A stretch of 64,000 bases of DNA from Sipunculus nudus (lineage: Eukaryota > Annelida > Sipuncula > Golfingiida > Sipunculidae). Below, one piece after another: positions 50,149 through 61,082 of the stretch; the stretch's first letter is position 1; the number at the start of each line of letters is the position of its first letter. Position numbers and translations under genes: made by a program. Under the pieces are notes generated by a model that saw only the letters and a program-made list of their open reading frames with translations, was not told where the DNA came from and searched no databases. Location: positions 10,284,839 to 10,348,838 of the forward strand of contig CM049316.1 of NCBI GenBank assembly GCA_026874595.1, read 5' to 3'.

Positions 50149-51935
50149 TTATTGTGCCTTGATTTTGAGAGAATGATAAAATAAGTTTCCAGGAATACTT
50201 GTTTTCCTACAGTGTCACTGTGACCAGTGAGTTTTTTACTTTACCGGTCCTGGCAAGTGGTACTTTTCTGCTTGTGTCAGTCGTCACACTGAGCATGTTT
50301 GTATGATGTTGAACATGAGTTACAACAATGTATACTGTCTTTAGTATGGATATGTATGCCTGGTTTCATCACCTGTTTATGCCATCAAACCATCTTGATG
50401 TGATGGTTTCATCTTGCAGTGAAAGGCTAAGTTGAAAAAAATAAATGTTTATTTGCAAATGTAATTGTCAAGAAAACTCATGAAAATTTATGTATTTTTA
50501 TTTATTTTGCGATTGTACTTTAAAACATTTCATTTGTTACAGGAACCTGCAGTGTGCAGTGTTGGAAAATTATTTACCCTTGTATATTTTAAATTGCCGT
50601 AAATGTGGATATATGAATGAGCCTGCATAAAAATGATCACATAAACCATTATTTCATTTATACAATAAAACTTTTTAAAATATATCAAAGGATGAACATT
50701 TCATGTGAAACCTGCCATCCCTGACATGGCTAGGATACCTCAACAATGGTGATGAACCAAGAAATTGTACTGGGTGTGCATATTGTATGAAAGCGATATT
50801 GACAAGTTCTACTGATAAACAGCCCCTGTTATTAAGAGGCTTTATTTCCATTGACACAGCTAGATATTGCTTATCTCTGCATCTGTGTTGGAATAAATTA
50901 AAACTGTTGGCTCCGAGTGTCCAGGAGATGATGATTGGTGACAGGACGAGTAGCCGTGGATGGTGGAGGACATGACGCGTCCTCATCCAGTCCTCATCTT
51001 GTTACTAGGTCTGGCATTGGTTGTCACGACAGAGAATGAAATGTGTGTTTGGGTATCATTGCACTGCTGGGGCCCCATCTATCAATAATGCAAAGAGTAT
51101 AGTGACAGGCTGGACTTATTGACTTACTGCATGGACAGTCTGATCTGCACCAGTCTGTTTCCATCCCGGTTTACCCGTAGCTTTATGCAGTCACACTTTT
51201 TTTAAAGCTGCTATGATCAAATAAAATCACAGCAAACCAGATCAGTGAAACACCATTAAACCTCATGGTTGGTTTACTTTGAAATGTGAGATCAGGAACT
51301 ATTTTTACTTGGTGAAAATTCAGTTTAAAATGTAAACAAGACGACCCAGCTTACTGTTGTTTGTGTACCGGTATGTTAATCTTTAAATCTGTGAAGCCCA
51401 GTCACAGCTGTCAATGGGAGTGGTGCTGAGGTACAAGTAAATTACGTCTTAAAACAGACTGTAATGGAGATAAGTACAGATTTATTGAAAGGGTTTGAAA
51501 TGTACAGGCTTAAATCTTACCTGTCCAGTAAATTTCTGTACTAAGCCACAAATGCAGCCATGCATATGGTTTTGGTATTGCTAGACCAAACAAGTTAGTA
51601 ACATAAAGGTTGTATGTTTTTGCTGTCACAAAAATGTGTTGAGGGTGATGATTAAAAAATAAATTTACACAGGATGAAGGGCCTTGATGGTGAATGACCT
51701 TAACTTTATGTCTATCCTTTATAGTGACATCCATAACATTAGTTTCTTAGGAATTACTTAATGGTTTGTCCTGAAATTTTATAATGCATAATGGTGTTGA
51801 ATCGCTTAATCCATTGCTCGAGGAGAGTAGCAGCTCCCACAGTGTCTTTCCCATTTTTGCTTCCCCACACCACAGTCACATAAAAACATTACAAGCTTAA
51901 TATCACCAACATAATAATTGTATCGCCAAACATAG
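50149..51935. other. Intron sequence without recognised features
   Basis: A 103-codon minus-strand frame at 50675-50986 and an overlapping plus-strand frame have no recognisable similarity. No transposon end is seen. Confidence 0.5.
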
Positions 51936-53532
51936 TCTGGAGATACTATGGTTTAGGCACGGTCGCGCCGCCGCCGCCGCCGAGATTTCTTTTGGACACA
52001 ATAACTAAAAAAATATTTCACGGATCTTTACCAAACTTGGTATATGTATAGATATGGGTGAGAGGACGACGCCTATTTAAAATGAGGTCATGACCTCAAC
52101 TAGGAGAGTGACCTTGACCTTAAATAGGTTCAATTTTTGGGAAAATCACATAAATTCTTAAATATCTCAAGAAAACTTGCATGGATTGATCCCAAAATCA
52201 AGTTGATCGAAGATCATGGATAGGGTTGTCATGTTCCAGAAACTGGTGGCGCCACCTATTATTCTTTACTTGTTTTCATGCCGTTTAATATCCCCAAAAT
52301 TGCTACTTGACAGTACTGTGAGCTTTATAAGTCAAAAACTAATGGACAGATTTCTTTCATATTATGCAAATACATAGATATGGGTTATGGGATGATGTTT
52401 ATTTAAATTGGGGTCATGACCTTTCCTATGAGAGTGGCCTTGACCTTGAATATTGCCATATATGGTGAAAATCACACAAATTCTTAAATATCTCAAGAAA
52501 ACTTGCATGGATTGATCCCAAAATCAACTTGACCGAAGATCTTGGATAGTAATGTCATGTACCGGAAACAGGTGGCGCCACCTGTTATTCTTTTACTTGT
52601 TTTCGTGCCGTTTAATACCCCATCATTGCCACTTAATAGTACATTTATAACCTGTGAGCATTATAAGTCAAAAACTAATGGACAGCTTTCTTTCATATTA
52701 TGCATATACATAGACATTGGTTATGGGATGATGTATACATAATTGGGGTCATGACCTTTCCTATTAGAGTGGCCTTGACCTTGAATATTGCCATATATGG
52801 TGAAAACTACACAAAATCATTAATATCTCAATAAGGGATGCATGCATTGGTCCAAAAATCAACATGTTCGAAGATCTTGGAAAGTATTGTCATGTACCGG
52901 AAACAGGTGGCGCCACCTGTTATTCTTTTACTTGTTTTGTGCCGTTTAATACCCCATCATTGCCATTTATCAGTACTGTGAGCATTATAAGTCAAAAACT
53001 AATGGACAAATTTCTTTCATATTATGCATATACATGGATATGGGTTATAGGATAATGTTTATTTGAATAGGGGTCATGACCTTTCCAATGAGTGGCCTTG
53101 ACCTTGAATATTGCCATATATGGTGAAAATCACACAAAATCATTAATTTCTCAATGAGGGATGCATTGATTGGTCCAAAAATCAACTTGAACAAAGATCT
53201 TGGATAGTGTTGTCATGTACGGGAAACAGGTGGTGCCACCTGTTATTCTTTTACTTGTTTTCATGCAGTTTAATACCCCATCATTGCCACTTAACAGTAT
53301 TGTGAGCATTATAAGTCAAAAACTAATGGACAGATTTCTTGCATATACATAGACATGGGTTAGGGGATGATGTATATTGAAATTTGGATCATGACCTTTT
53401 CTATGAGAATGACCTTTTCTATGAGTGTGGTCTGATATTAATTGTTGCTGAAGATGGGGGGCCTATTCTTAAAGGGGGGGGGATTAATTGTCTGGGGATA
53501 CTATGGCACCTGCGGTGCCAAGAAATATCTAG
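51936..53532 (+). mobile_element. Helitron-like nonautonomous element with ~330-bp internal repeats
   Basis: The proposed left end is TCTGGAGATACTATGG at 51936. The right end has the hairpin GGCACCTGCGGTGCC at 53505-53519, nine bases, and then CTAG at 53529-53532 followed by T, which is the form of a Helitron 3' end. TCTGGGGATACTATGG recurs at 53491, just before the hairpin. A CCG run lies at about 51966-51981. Inside, about four units of ~330 bp are marked by GGTGGCGCCACC at about 52247, 52572 and 52906 and a variant at 53230, and by 'ggccttgaccttgaat'. It encodes no protein. The 5' end is less secure than the 3' end. Confidence 0.65.
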
Positions 53533-56400
53533 TTAATGTACACCTTTGAATTTTTACAGGTATAATCTCATTAATCTGTATGTATATATGTCAGTATGAG
53601 TCAGAACGTAGAGCCTGTTTGAAAAGAGATCAAGACAAAAAAGTGATTTTGACCTTACAAATGATCCCATTTTGTAAAACTCAAACTAAAGATCATCAAG
53701 ATTTCTAATCACTGGTTGCATGTATTGTCTTGACATTTGGTGTGGTCCTTGATCATTCTTGATAGCCCTCTTCATTGCACCTTAGCCTGTCAAAAATCTT
53801 ATTTAGGTTCATTGCCAAGATCTTGTGAGGCTGTGACATCAGTGACACCAGTCTCTATAAGTTAAATCATATTTCTGTAACTCTTATAGGGACTATATTT
53901 TTTCTGAAAGTAGTCTGTGCAGTCTGAGTTAAAATCAGTTGACCTGCTTGCATTTATCTGAAATTTCTTAATACTTATTTTAATGGTTGAATTAATTCAG
54001 AGTTCACTGTAAACAGTAATTATCAAAAACATGAACACATCAAATTAATAATTTTTTGTTTCATTTTTGTTTGTATTGTGAGAAATTACCAAGATGATAT
54101 AGATTTTACTGTTAACACTAATGTATTTTAATGATACAGAGCCTCAGGGTGCCTTGTGTTATATAATCAGATTTGGCCTTGAAGTTGAGGAATCAGGATG
54201 GCCGGACAATAAGACAGTCTACATACATTGTACCCCAGTCATGATATATCATGATGGTTTCATAGCAGGAATTCTGTAGCTGTCATGACTCATTTCCTCA
54301 ACGAGGGTGAAGGGTTTTATACAACAGTTCTAAAACAATGGAAAAAGGGCTCTTTGTGCTTGTAACATACACTGATGGATTGTAGATGGATGCAGGGATA
54401 TACATTCATTACCATAAAGTACATCCGTTTGCACAAACTCTCATTATTGAAACACAATTTTTGCAGCCTCTCCAGGAAGCAAGTGTTGATGCAGTATTAT
54501 AGACGGTGACTTAGGCATTATATAGAAAGGTGATAAATAGAAAAAAGTCACAAAGATCACCTTTTTTTTTCTTTGAAAAGCACAAAATATTGTTGATAAA
54601 TGTGTAAATGGTGAGGCCCTTGGACTTAACTTGTCAGAAGCCTAAGAATCATTTGTCGGGAGATGTTGAATGGAAAGAAATGGCAGGTTGGATTTTTTTC
54701 TGTGTAGGTCATAAGAAGATGAATGTGTGTTGCATATCCACTAAATGTCAGCCCGGGCCTAGAGCGGGTATATTTGCGTCATCACATTAGTTTCGAGGTC
54801 TCGTTTATATCCGATGACATACAATCAGTGCAGGTGTACCGGTTGCCCTGTCGTTAACAATACAGTTGGTGCTTCTTACCATTTCTGGAGATGATAAAAA
54901 TTATCCTATTGATACAGTCTTATTAAAATCTTGAACTGCGTTTTGAATTTCCAAGATGTTAGGAGTTTACAGTGTCTAGCTGCATTACTAGGGTAGCTAA
55001 ACATCTGTACATACTTGAAATTGCTGGAATTACCCTTTGGTACATTATACCAAAGATTCATGCTCTAGTGGGTGAGGTCTGACTGGAGTTTTTAAGGACC
55101 CATTACACCTGGGAGGGTTCAACACTTTGAACGTCATGTTGTATGGCATCTAATGATAATTTCAGGCTGCTGTGCTCAGCTATATGTCTCTATATATCTT
55201 GATCACTGCTTAAATCCTGAATTTTAGTAGGTTTAGATATAAGTAACAAAGTTGAATCCAGAATATTTAAACAAAAGTTTTTTTCAGGAGTATTTCTTTT
55301 AAGCCCTTTAAAAAAAAAGTTTTACAAAGACACTTTTTACACCTAACAGTCTTGATAGAAGACTTTTTATACCTGACAGAAAAATGTAAAATTACTGTTA
55401 AGGTGGCATTCCAGACACATGTATATGCATATGTAGTTCTTATGGGTATGTAGCTAGAAAATGGACACATTATATATTCTTTAAGTGATTCTGTTAAGCA
55501 AGAGGTATGTGTATATGTAAGAATGTGTATGAAGGATGTTTTCATTGCTCACTGTAGCGATTTAAAACACATACACATGGTAACAGAGGGGAGAATTCTA
55601 CTCTTTGATGTCACTGAAACGGTAATTCTCTGGCAGATGACTTCTCTTCCCATGCAGCACTTAACTAGATCATTTTGCTTCATTTATACTGTTTATGCAT
55701 CAATATTAATTTAATTGAATAAATCCATTTTCTAGCTGCATATGCATACATAGCACATTTATATAATGGAATGCTGGCTTTATTTATCAGATTAGGGATA
55801 TGTCATCTGCAATATCAGTTTCAAGGGTTCATAAAATTGAAAACAAATTGGTTTTCATTCAATCACATTTAAACATTTTGTGTATATATATATAACATGA
55901 CTGTTGTAACTTGTGTCATGTTTGCTAGGTCATTTTTTTTATACCAAGAAATGGGTACCAGTTTATGTTCTTCCACAACCATTGCACAAATCATTGATAT
56001 TTAAATTGTTTTGAAACCTAGGTGGAGTGTGATACATGAGCAGTTAAATCTGTGGGACCTGTAAAATGAAAATAGGGTGATATAGAAATTGGCATTTGGT
56101 AAAAAGTAATCCACTCATATGAAAATCTAGATACATAAAGATATTGTTTTATCTTAACTCGTAGTGTGTGACAGACATTTGATTGATAGCTCTCCCTCTG
56201 ACAATATCAGTCTCACTGACTGCCTCCTGGCAACAATATTTCCTGGATCTCATGAAATGTGTTCTCTTCCTTCTTAATGCTACCAATACTTGTTGGGTCA
56301 TTTTGTGACAGGAAATTAGGTCAGGAATCTTTTTATCTATGCCATCATGTAGTTTGTTTTGCCAAAGATCTATAGAAAAAAAGCTTATCATGTATTATCA
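53533..56400. other. Intron sequence with a small foldback
   Basis: A ~370-bp inverted repeat at 55405-55775 is annotated separately. Otherwise no gene, RNA or transposon end is recognised. Confidence 0.5.
55405..55775. repeat. Short foldback, possible MITE
   Basis: The left arm 55405-55465 contains GGCATTCCA, 'tatgcatatg' and 'agctagaaaatgga'. The right arm 55724-55775 carries their complements in reverse order, ending TGGAATGC. The ~60-bp arms are imperfect and enclose about 255 bp of noncoding sequence. Confidence 0.5.
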
Positions 56401-56435
56401 AGTATGTATTTATTGATTTTTGTTTGTCTTTACAG

Positions 56436-56477
56436 GGCTGTAAACTTGGAGACAGTGATGACACTATTGTTCCACAT
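56436..56477 (+). other. Candidate tandem exon copy 2a (42 nt, in frame)
   Basis: The acceptor TCTTTACAG and the first 30 bases of exon 2 are repeated exactly here. Reading in phase 0 gives GCKLGDSDDTIVPH up to a possible donor GTAAAT at 56478. Used as a cassette it would add 14 residues in frame. Used without that donor, the frame reaches TAG at 56499-56501. Splicing to it is unproven. Confidence 0.45.
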
Positions 56478-56572
56478 GTAAATTATATAAATACAGAATA
56501 GTCAGGTACAAGATGCCAATTGTTAGACTTATACATAAGTATGTATTTATTGATTTGTGTTTGTCTTTACAG

Positions 56573-56614
56573 GGCTGTAAACTTGGAGACAGTGATGACA
56601 CTGTTTTTCCACAT
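56573..56614 (+). other. Candidate tandem exon copy 2b (42 nt, in frame)
   Basis: A second copy of the acceptor plus 30 exon bases lies exactly 137 bp after copy 2a. Phase 0 gives GCKLGDSDDTVFPH and again a GTAAAT donor-like site. Reading through reaches TAG at 56636-56638. The intron-like gap between 2a and 2b would be 95 bp. Confidence 0.45.
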
Positions 56615-56709
56615 GTAAATTATATAAATACAGAATAGTCAGATATAAGATGCCAACTGTTTGACTAGTACACATGTATGTATTAAGTGACTTGCGTTTG
56701 TCTTTACAG

Positions 56710-56803
56710 GGCTGTAAACTTGGAGACAGTGATGACACTGGATCTCACCACGGGAGTATAGGAGGATGCTCCTGTCACCCTAAGTCATTCATTGATGAAC
56801 CAG
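56710..56803 (+). CDS. ZCCHC14: ZCCHC14-like gene, second coding exon
   Basis: The exon follows TCTTTACAG and ends before GTAGGT. It continues exon 1 in phase 0 and leaves in phase 1 after 94 bases. The residues begin GCKLGDSDDTGSHHGS and continue through a short Gly/Cys/His segment with two cysteines to FIDEP. A small Cys-containing, low-complexity linker after the NHPAFSF helix also occurs in vertebrate ZCCHC14, which supports the assignment. Similarity over so short a segment is weak, so the call rests mainly on phase, splice sites and position. The next exon should begin with two bases completing a glycine, alanine, valine, aspartate or glutamate codon; none was found before the window end. 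Confidence 0.65.
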
Positions 56804-58309
56804 GTAGGTCTTCGTTAAGCCAGGTATTAAAAATGCACTAGGGAAAGATTTACCAGCTTTATATTTTTTTGGTGAATCAGGTATTTTTGGTAGCCCAGAC
56901 TTTTCATACATGAACATGAGGGCCCTCTTTGTAAATATTTCATTGATGCCAAAGCATTATTTTTCTGGACTTTTTAAAAAAAATTTATGAAGAAATTTTC
57001 ACATATTTGAAATTGGTTCTCTATTTTCCCTAAGAAGTCCTGGCATTTTAAAAATACTGGATCTTCTAAATACCAGGTCTGCCTTTCTCCCCTGTACCCT
57101 CTAATGCTAACCCACCTGCCCATCTCCCTCCACCCATTGGATACACCTTCACCATACTGACTTGGTATATTGTTCTTTCTATTTGGAAACACTGGTTGGG
57201 TGATATTAACTAATATGCATATATTTTGATGACCACACAGTGCTGCACTTGCAGGAAACATGCAGAGTCAATCAGGCTTTAAAAATTGTTTATAAGCATT
57301 AATAAGAATTGTAAAGTAGCATCAGTATGTTTTCAGCCTCCTTCAGTTGAGTCTCGTAGGCCATGGGTCATTTATTACACGTGTTTGTAGTGCAAGTGAA
57401 CTTGGTAGACCACTGATCACATTAAGCAGGTGGCTTCATTTATCTCCCAACTTTTCATGTTATTTTGCACGTCCCTGCCAGCGATGGAGCTTTCTTTGGT
57501 TGCTGGCAGCATTGAGCATACAGCACATGTAAGGAAGGATGCTGCAGCTCTTCCAGCAGCTCTTAATCAAAAGCACGAAAACTCTGTAGGATAGAAGGTC
57601 ATTTACAGCCGCTATCAGAACCCATTATATTACCTGCCTGGCATTTGTCCATCACACTCTGCCAGACAAAGGGAAGACCGCATCAGTCAAGCCCACGGAA
57701 ATATCTGCATGGTCTTCTCACACCTGGTGTTCTTAACATCTTTAAATTTCTTGAACTCAACATGACAGGTGGTGCTTTGTTCTGTCTGCTTCTTCAAGTT
57801 CTTCTTGATATGATTCATGGAAAAGTGCCATCCATGTATTAAAGGCTTCTAGAGGCCTTATAAATAACTTGTGTTATTTTTTAAGGATTTTAATAATACA
57901 TATTCTGCATTTGAAATTAAAAATAGAATTGAAATTATTCATGTATATAATCCACATATCATATGTGACATGTGTGTGCCACTTTTCAAATTAAAAATTA
58001 AAAAAAATTGTCTTAACTGATTTTCTAAAACTGTTCCTTTGTAGCTCACTGTTTCTATGCCCAGTATGCCTGAAAATGGAGAGAAGTGATGGCACAGATT
58101 TTCAGGAAATGTACTATTCATCTTATTGATCTGGGGTAGTCTTGTTAGTTGTGTTAGACAGGTGGTACCACCAGCAGTTCTCATTCTTTAGATATTCAGT
58201 CCATCAGTGTCCTCACTGTCTTCACCCTTCAGAGAACTAGTTACTCATAAACATGCCTTGACCCTGAAGAATGGGGAAGTAATAACTGGAGATTTGCTAA
58301 GTAGTTTTT
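56804..58309. other. Presumed intron 2 sequence
   Basis: Nothing recognisable is seen. An acceptor-like site at about 57338 (TTTTCAG) was tested; in the required phase it meets a stop within four codons. Confidence 0.5.
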
Positions 58310-58501
58310 AGCCCTCAGCCCTTAGGCTGATGGGCTATTGTCGTCACCCAAGCTGTCCGTCCGTCCGGCGTCCGTTAACTTTTACCTTGTGAGCGGGATA
58401 TCTTGAAAAGGATTCGCCATCAGAATTTCATTTCCTTGGTAAAGATGTATATCGACAAAATCTCGGTCAAGTTCGAAGATGGGTGACCTTGACCTATTTT
58501 T

Positions 58502-59563
58502 AGCTCAGCTGACTATAAGTCATCTGAGCTATAGTCGTGGTCCATTGTCCGTCGTCCGTCCGTCTGTCCGTCCGTCCGTCCGTCCGTCCGTCCGTCCGTC
58601 CGTAGATGTGGCACGTTTTGAAACCGTAAGACCTAGGAATCCAAAATTCAGCATAATGTTAGATGTCCCCAAGATCTCCTACCAAGCCGAAAACTGGGTC
58701 TTTGCGACTTCGTTCCTTTGAGAAATTAAGGAAAAACCTCAATTTTTTATTAAAATCCTATTTTCACACTTCAGGACTGCCTAATATCAAAACCACTCAT
58801 CTGTTTTTCCTCATATTTACCATAAATATTCTTCTATATAGTTCCTATGTACATGCCAGAAATTAAGTCTGTTAAGTATAAATTCTTTAAGTTATGGGCC
58901 CAAACATAATGGACTTTGTAAAAAATCAGGAAAAATATTTACTCACTTAACATGAAAAATTTTGAAAATAGAGTCTGTTTTCCCAAGTATATAACTATGT
59001 TTAATTAAGATTCAATTGTTTACCCAAAATTAGATCTGAATTTTGTAAATTTTTTAAGTAATTAGCATAAAAATAAAATCAGTACCTTAAATTTTGCCCA
59101 ACTTTGACCATGGCACGTTTTTTTCTGCAGAATTTGAGATCAGGCTTTGTTTGCCATGTTTTATGTTGTTAATTAGTTATATTTCAACTGTATACATTTC
59201 ATAAAAAAAAACATATATTTAATAATATATATTATACAAAAAAAAAGATTTGATTGAACAAATGTGTAAACTACTGAAATGTCAACAGTTAATCGAAAAG
59301 CCAACTAATGATAATGGTAATTGTACAGATCATTTGTTCACAAACTGCTCACATGCTTCAGTTTCAACATTAGGAAACACATGGTCAGGTCACAAAATAT
59401 TATTTGCAACAATTTCTTGCTCATCAATACAAACCAATCATATAAACCAACCATGGCCTTTATTACCTCTTCCTCTTACACTTAATCTCCATTTGATATT
59501 ATTTTAGATTTTTACCTTCAAGGTTAACTTCAGCTGAGCACAGTGACCCATAGGTCCCTTGTT
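58502..59563 (+). mobile_element. Helentron-like element nested inside the Helitron-like one
   Basis: The 1.06-kb element starts AGCTCAGCTGACTATAAGTC with the CATCTGAGCT hairpin partner and about nine TCCG repeats. It ends CAGCTGAGCACAGTGACCC, a short palindrome and CCTTGTT. The sequence on its two sides joins to 'cctatttttctac', which is present uninterrupted in a paralogous unit at about 59855-59868. The insertion therefore went into a five-T run with no target duplication. A 67-codon family frame starts at ATG 58663. The 3' part carries an endonuclease remnant. Confidence 0.88.
59229..59507 (+). pseudogene. Fragment of an APE/EEP-type endonuclease domain
   Basis: A frame at the 3' end of the nested element reads KDLIEQMCKLLKC, then LIEKPTNDNGNCTDHLFTN, then STLGNTWSGHKILFATI. 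This is the pattern of the C-terminal third of retrotransposon-type exonuclease-endonuclease-phosphatase domains. In intact domains the equivalent of SGH is usually SDH, so a catalytic Asp appears lost. The piece has no upstream domain and ends 56 bp before the element terminus. Autonomous Helentrons are known to carry such an endonuclease at the C-terminal end of their Rep/helicase protein, so the fragment fits a Helentron origin. A LINE fragment captured by the element is the alternative. Confidence 0.6.
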
Positions 59564-60394
59564 CTACATTTTAGAGCTGTTTATAGAAAAACACTTAGAT
59601 GCTTATTACTCAGGAACCATTTGGTGAATTTTCACAAAACTTACTATGATTATTGGGACTGATAGTCTGTACTTGCTACACAAGTTTGGTGGCGCCACCT
59701 ACAATTTCTGATTTTTAATGAATTTTTATCGGATTTTTCAACTTTGGGCTTGAGAGCGGGATATCTCTAAAAGAATTCATCGTAGTAATTTTATTTTTTG
59801 GTGAAGATGGATATTGACAAAATCTCGGTCAAGTTTGAAGCTGGGTGACCTTTACCTATTTTTCTACGTTTTGAAGCTAATTATTGAAAAAATTTTGAAG
59901 CTTATTTCTTATGGAACCATTGGCTGGATTCTCACAATACTGACTATGCTTGTAGGGACTGATAGTCTGTAACTACTGCACAAGTTTGGGTGCACCACCT
60001 GCAATTTCTGATTTTTAATGAATTTTTCTTGGATTTTTTCAATTTTGGCCTTGCGAGCGGAATATCTCTAAAAGTATTCACAATAGGAATTTTATTTCTT
60101 TGGTGAAGATGTATATCGACAAAATCTCGGTCAAGTTCGAAGATGAGTGACCTTGACCTACTTTTCAAGGTCACAGAGCTTATAATAGAATAAAACTTAG
60201 AAGCTTATTTTTCAGGAAGCATTTGGTGGATTGTTATGAATCATGGTACATACCTCTCCATTTTAAATTTATAACTCAGACATGTACAGATATACATCCA
60301 TGTGAGAACAGATATTTAGTACTTTTTACTGTTACCACCTCTAAACACTGTTCTTTTGGCTGAGGGCTTTTGTCAGCTTCTGCTGATATTCTAG

Positions 60395-61082
60395 TCTTAT
60401 ATTAGAAAAATTACTTTATTCCATGCATATTATTTTCAAAGGTAATAAAATTTAGAATGTGATAGCAAAATAATTCTAGGGTTTCTGCAGCCCCAAATTT
60501 TAGGCCATCAAACAGTTTATTCTTATCCCTGTGAGGGCAATGAAAACCCCCCCCCCCCCCCCCGAGACAGAGTATTCTCCTTAACACGTGACGGAAATTA
60601 CTTCAAAGTCATTCTTTTGAACTTTTTTTTTCAAATATTCAACAGGGTGGGAAATGGGAAATAGATCTTTTAACCCCATGGTTAAAAACCTTGAATATTT
60701 TTAAATAGGGATCTCAACAATAAATACACAAAAATATCTTCGGGCACAAGTTTTCATTAAGAAATGTGTGAGATATAATTCAAATCAATGAAAAGTAGCA
60801 AAAGGTAGGTAAGCACAACATATATGTAAAAGATGAAAGAAAAGAAGAGATGATTGATTCTAAGACCGAATAATTGAAAATATTACTTAATCCCCTGTTT
60901 CTTTGTCAAAGAACAATTTGTGTCCCTTTGCTTAATTTTCTTTTCCAGTTTCTACCTATATTTATCTCATTCAGAACTGATACAGAAATTAGTGGACACA
61001 GAAGTAAAGGCAGTGTAGATGAGTTACCATTGTAGCTCCAGTGCCAGAAGAACTTAATGATGTATAGGGAAAGCTGCTTCAT
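60395..61082. other. Sequence without recognised features
   Basis: A 17-base C run lies at 60547-60563. No gene is seen. Confidence 0.5.

Larger units (their letters stand above)
23131..56709 (+). other. Intron 1 of the ZCCHC14-like gene (~33.6 kb)
   Basis: The intron is inferred from donor GTAGGC at 23131 and acceptor TTTACAG ending at 56709, joining two phase-0 edges. No convincing intermediate exon was found. From 23131 to 31794 it is AT-rich unique-looking sequence with no repeat end, RNA gene or extended frame that could be recognised. The remainder is largely tandem arrays and transposon-derived DNA, annotated separately. Confidence 0.75.
58310..60394 (+). mobile_element. Helitron-like nonautonomous element, interrupted by an insertion
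   Basis: The left end is the hairpin AGCCCTCAGCCC/GGCTGATGGGCT at 58310-58336, followed by 'tccgtccgtcc'. The right end has GGCTGAGGGCT, an inverted copy of the left start, then the hairpin TCAGC/GCTGA at 60373-60386 and CTAG at 60391-60394 followed by T. Inside are about three ~300-bp repeats marked by 'gagcgggatatct', 'aaaatctcggtcaag' and 'gtgaccttgacct'. GGTGGCGCCACC appears at about 59689. A second element is inserted at 58502-59563. Noncoding. Confidence 0.75.

Noticed and set aside
57338-57532. Possible third exon of the ZCCHC14-like gene after an acceptor-like TTTTCAG
   Set aside because: In the phase required by exon 2 the sequence reaches a stop within four codons, and no family motif is present.
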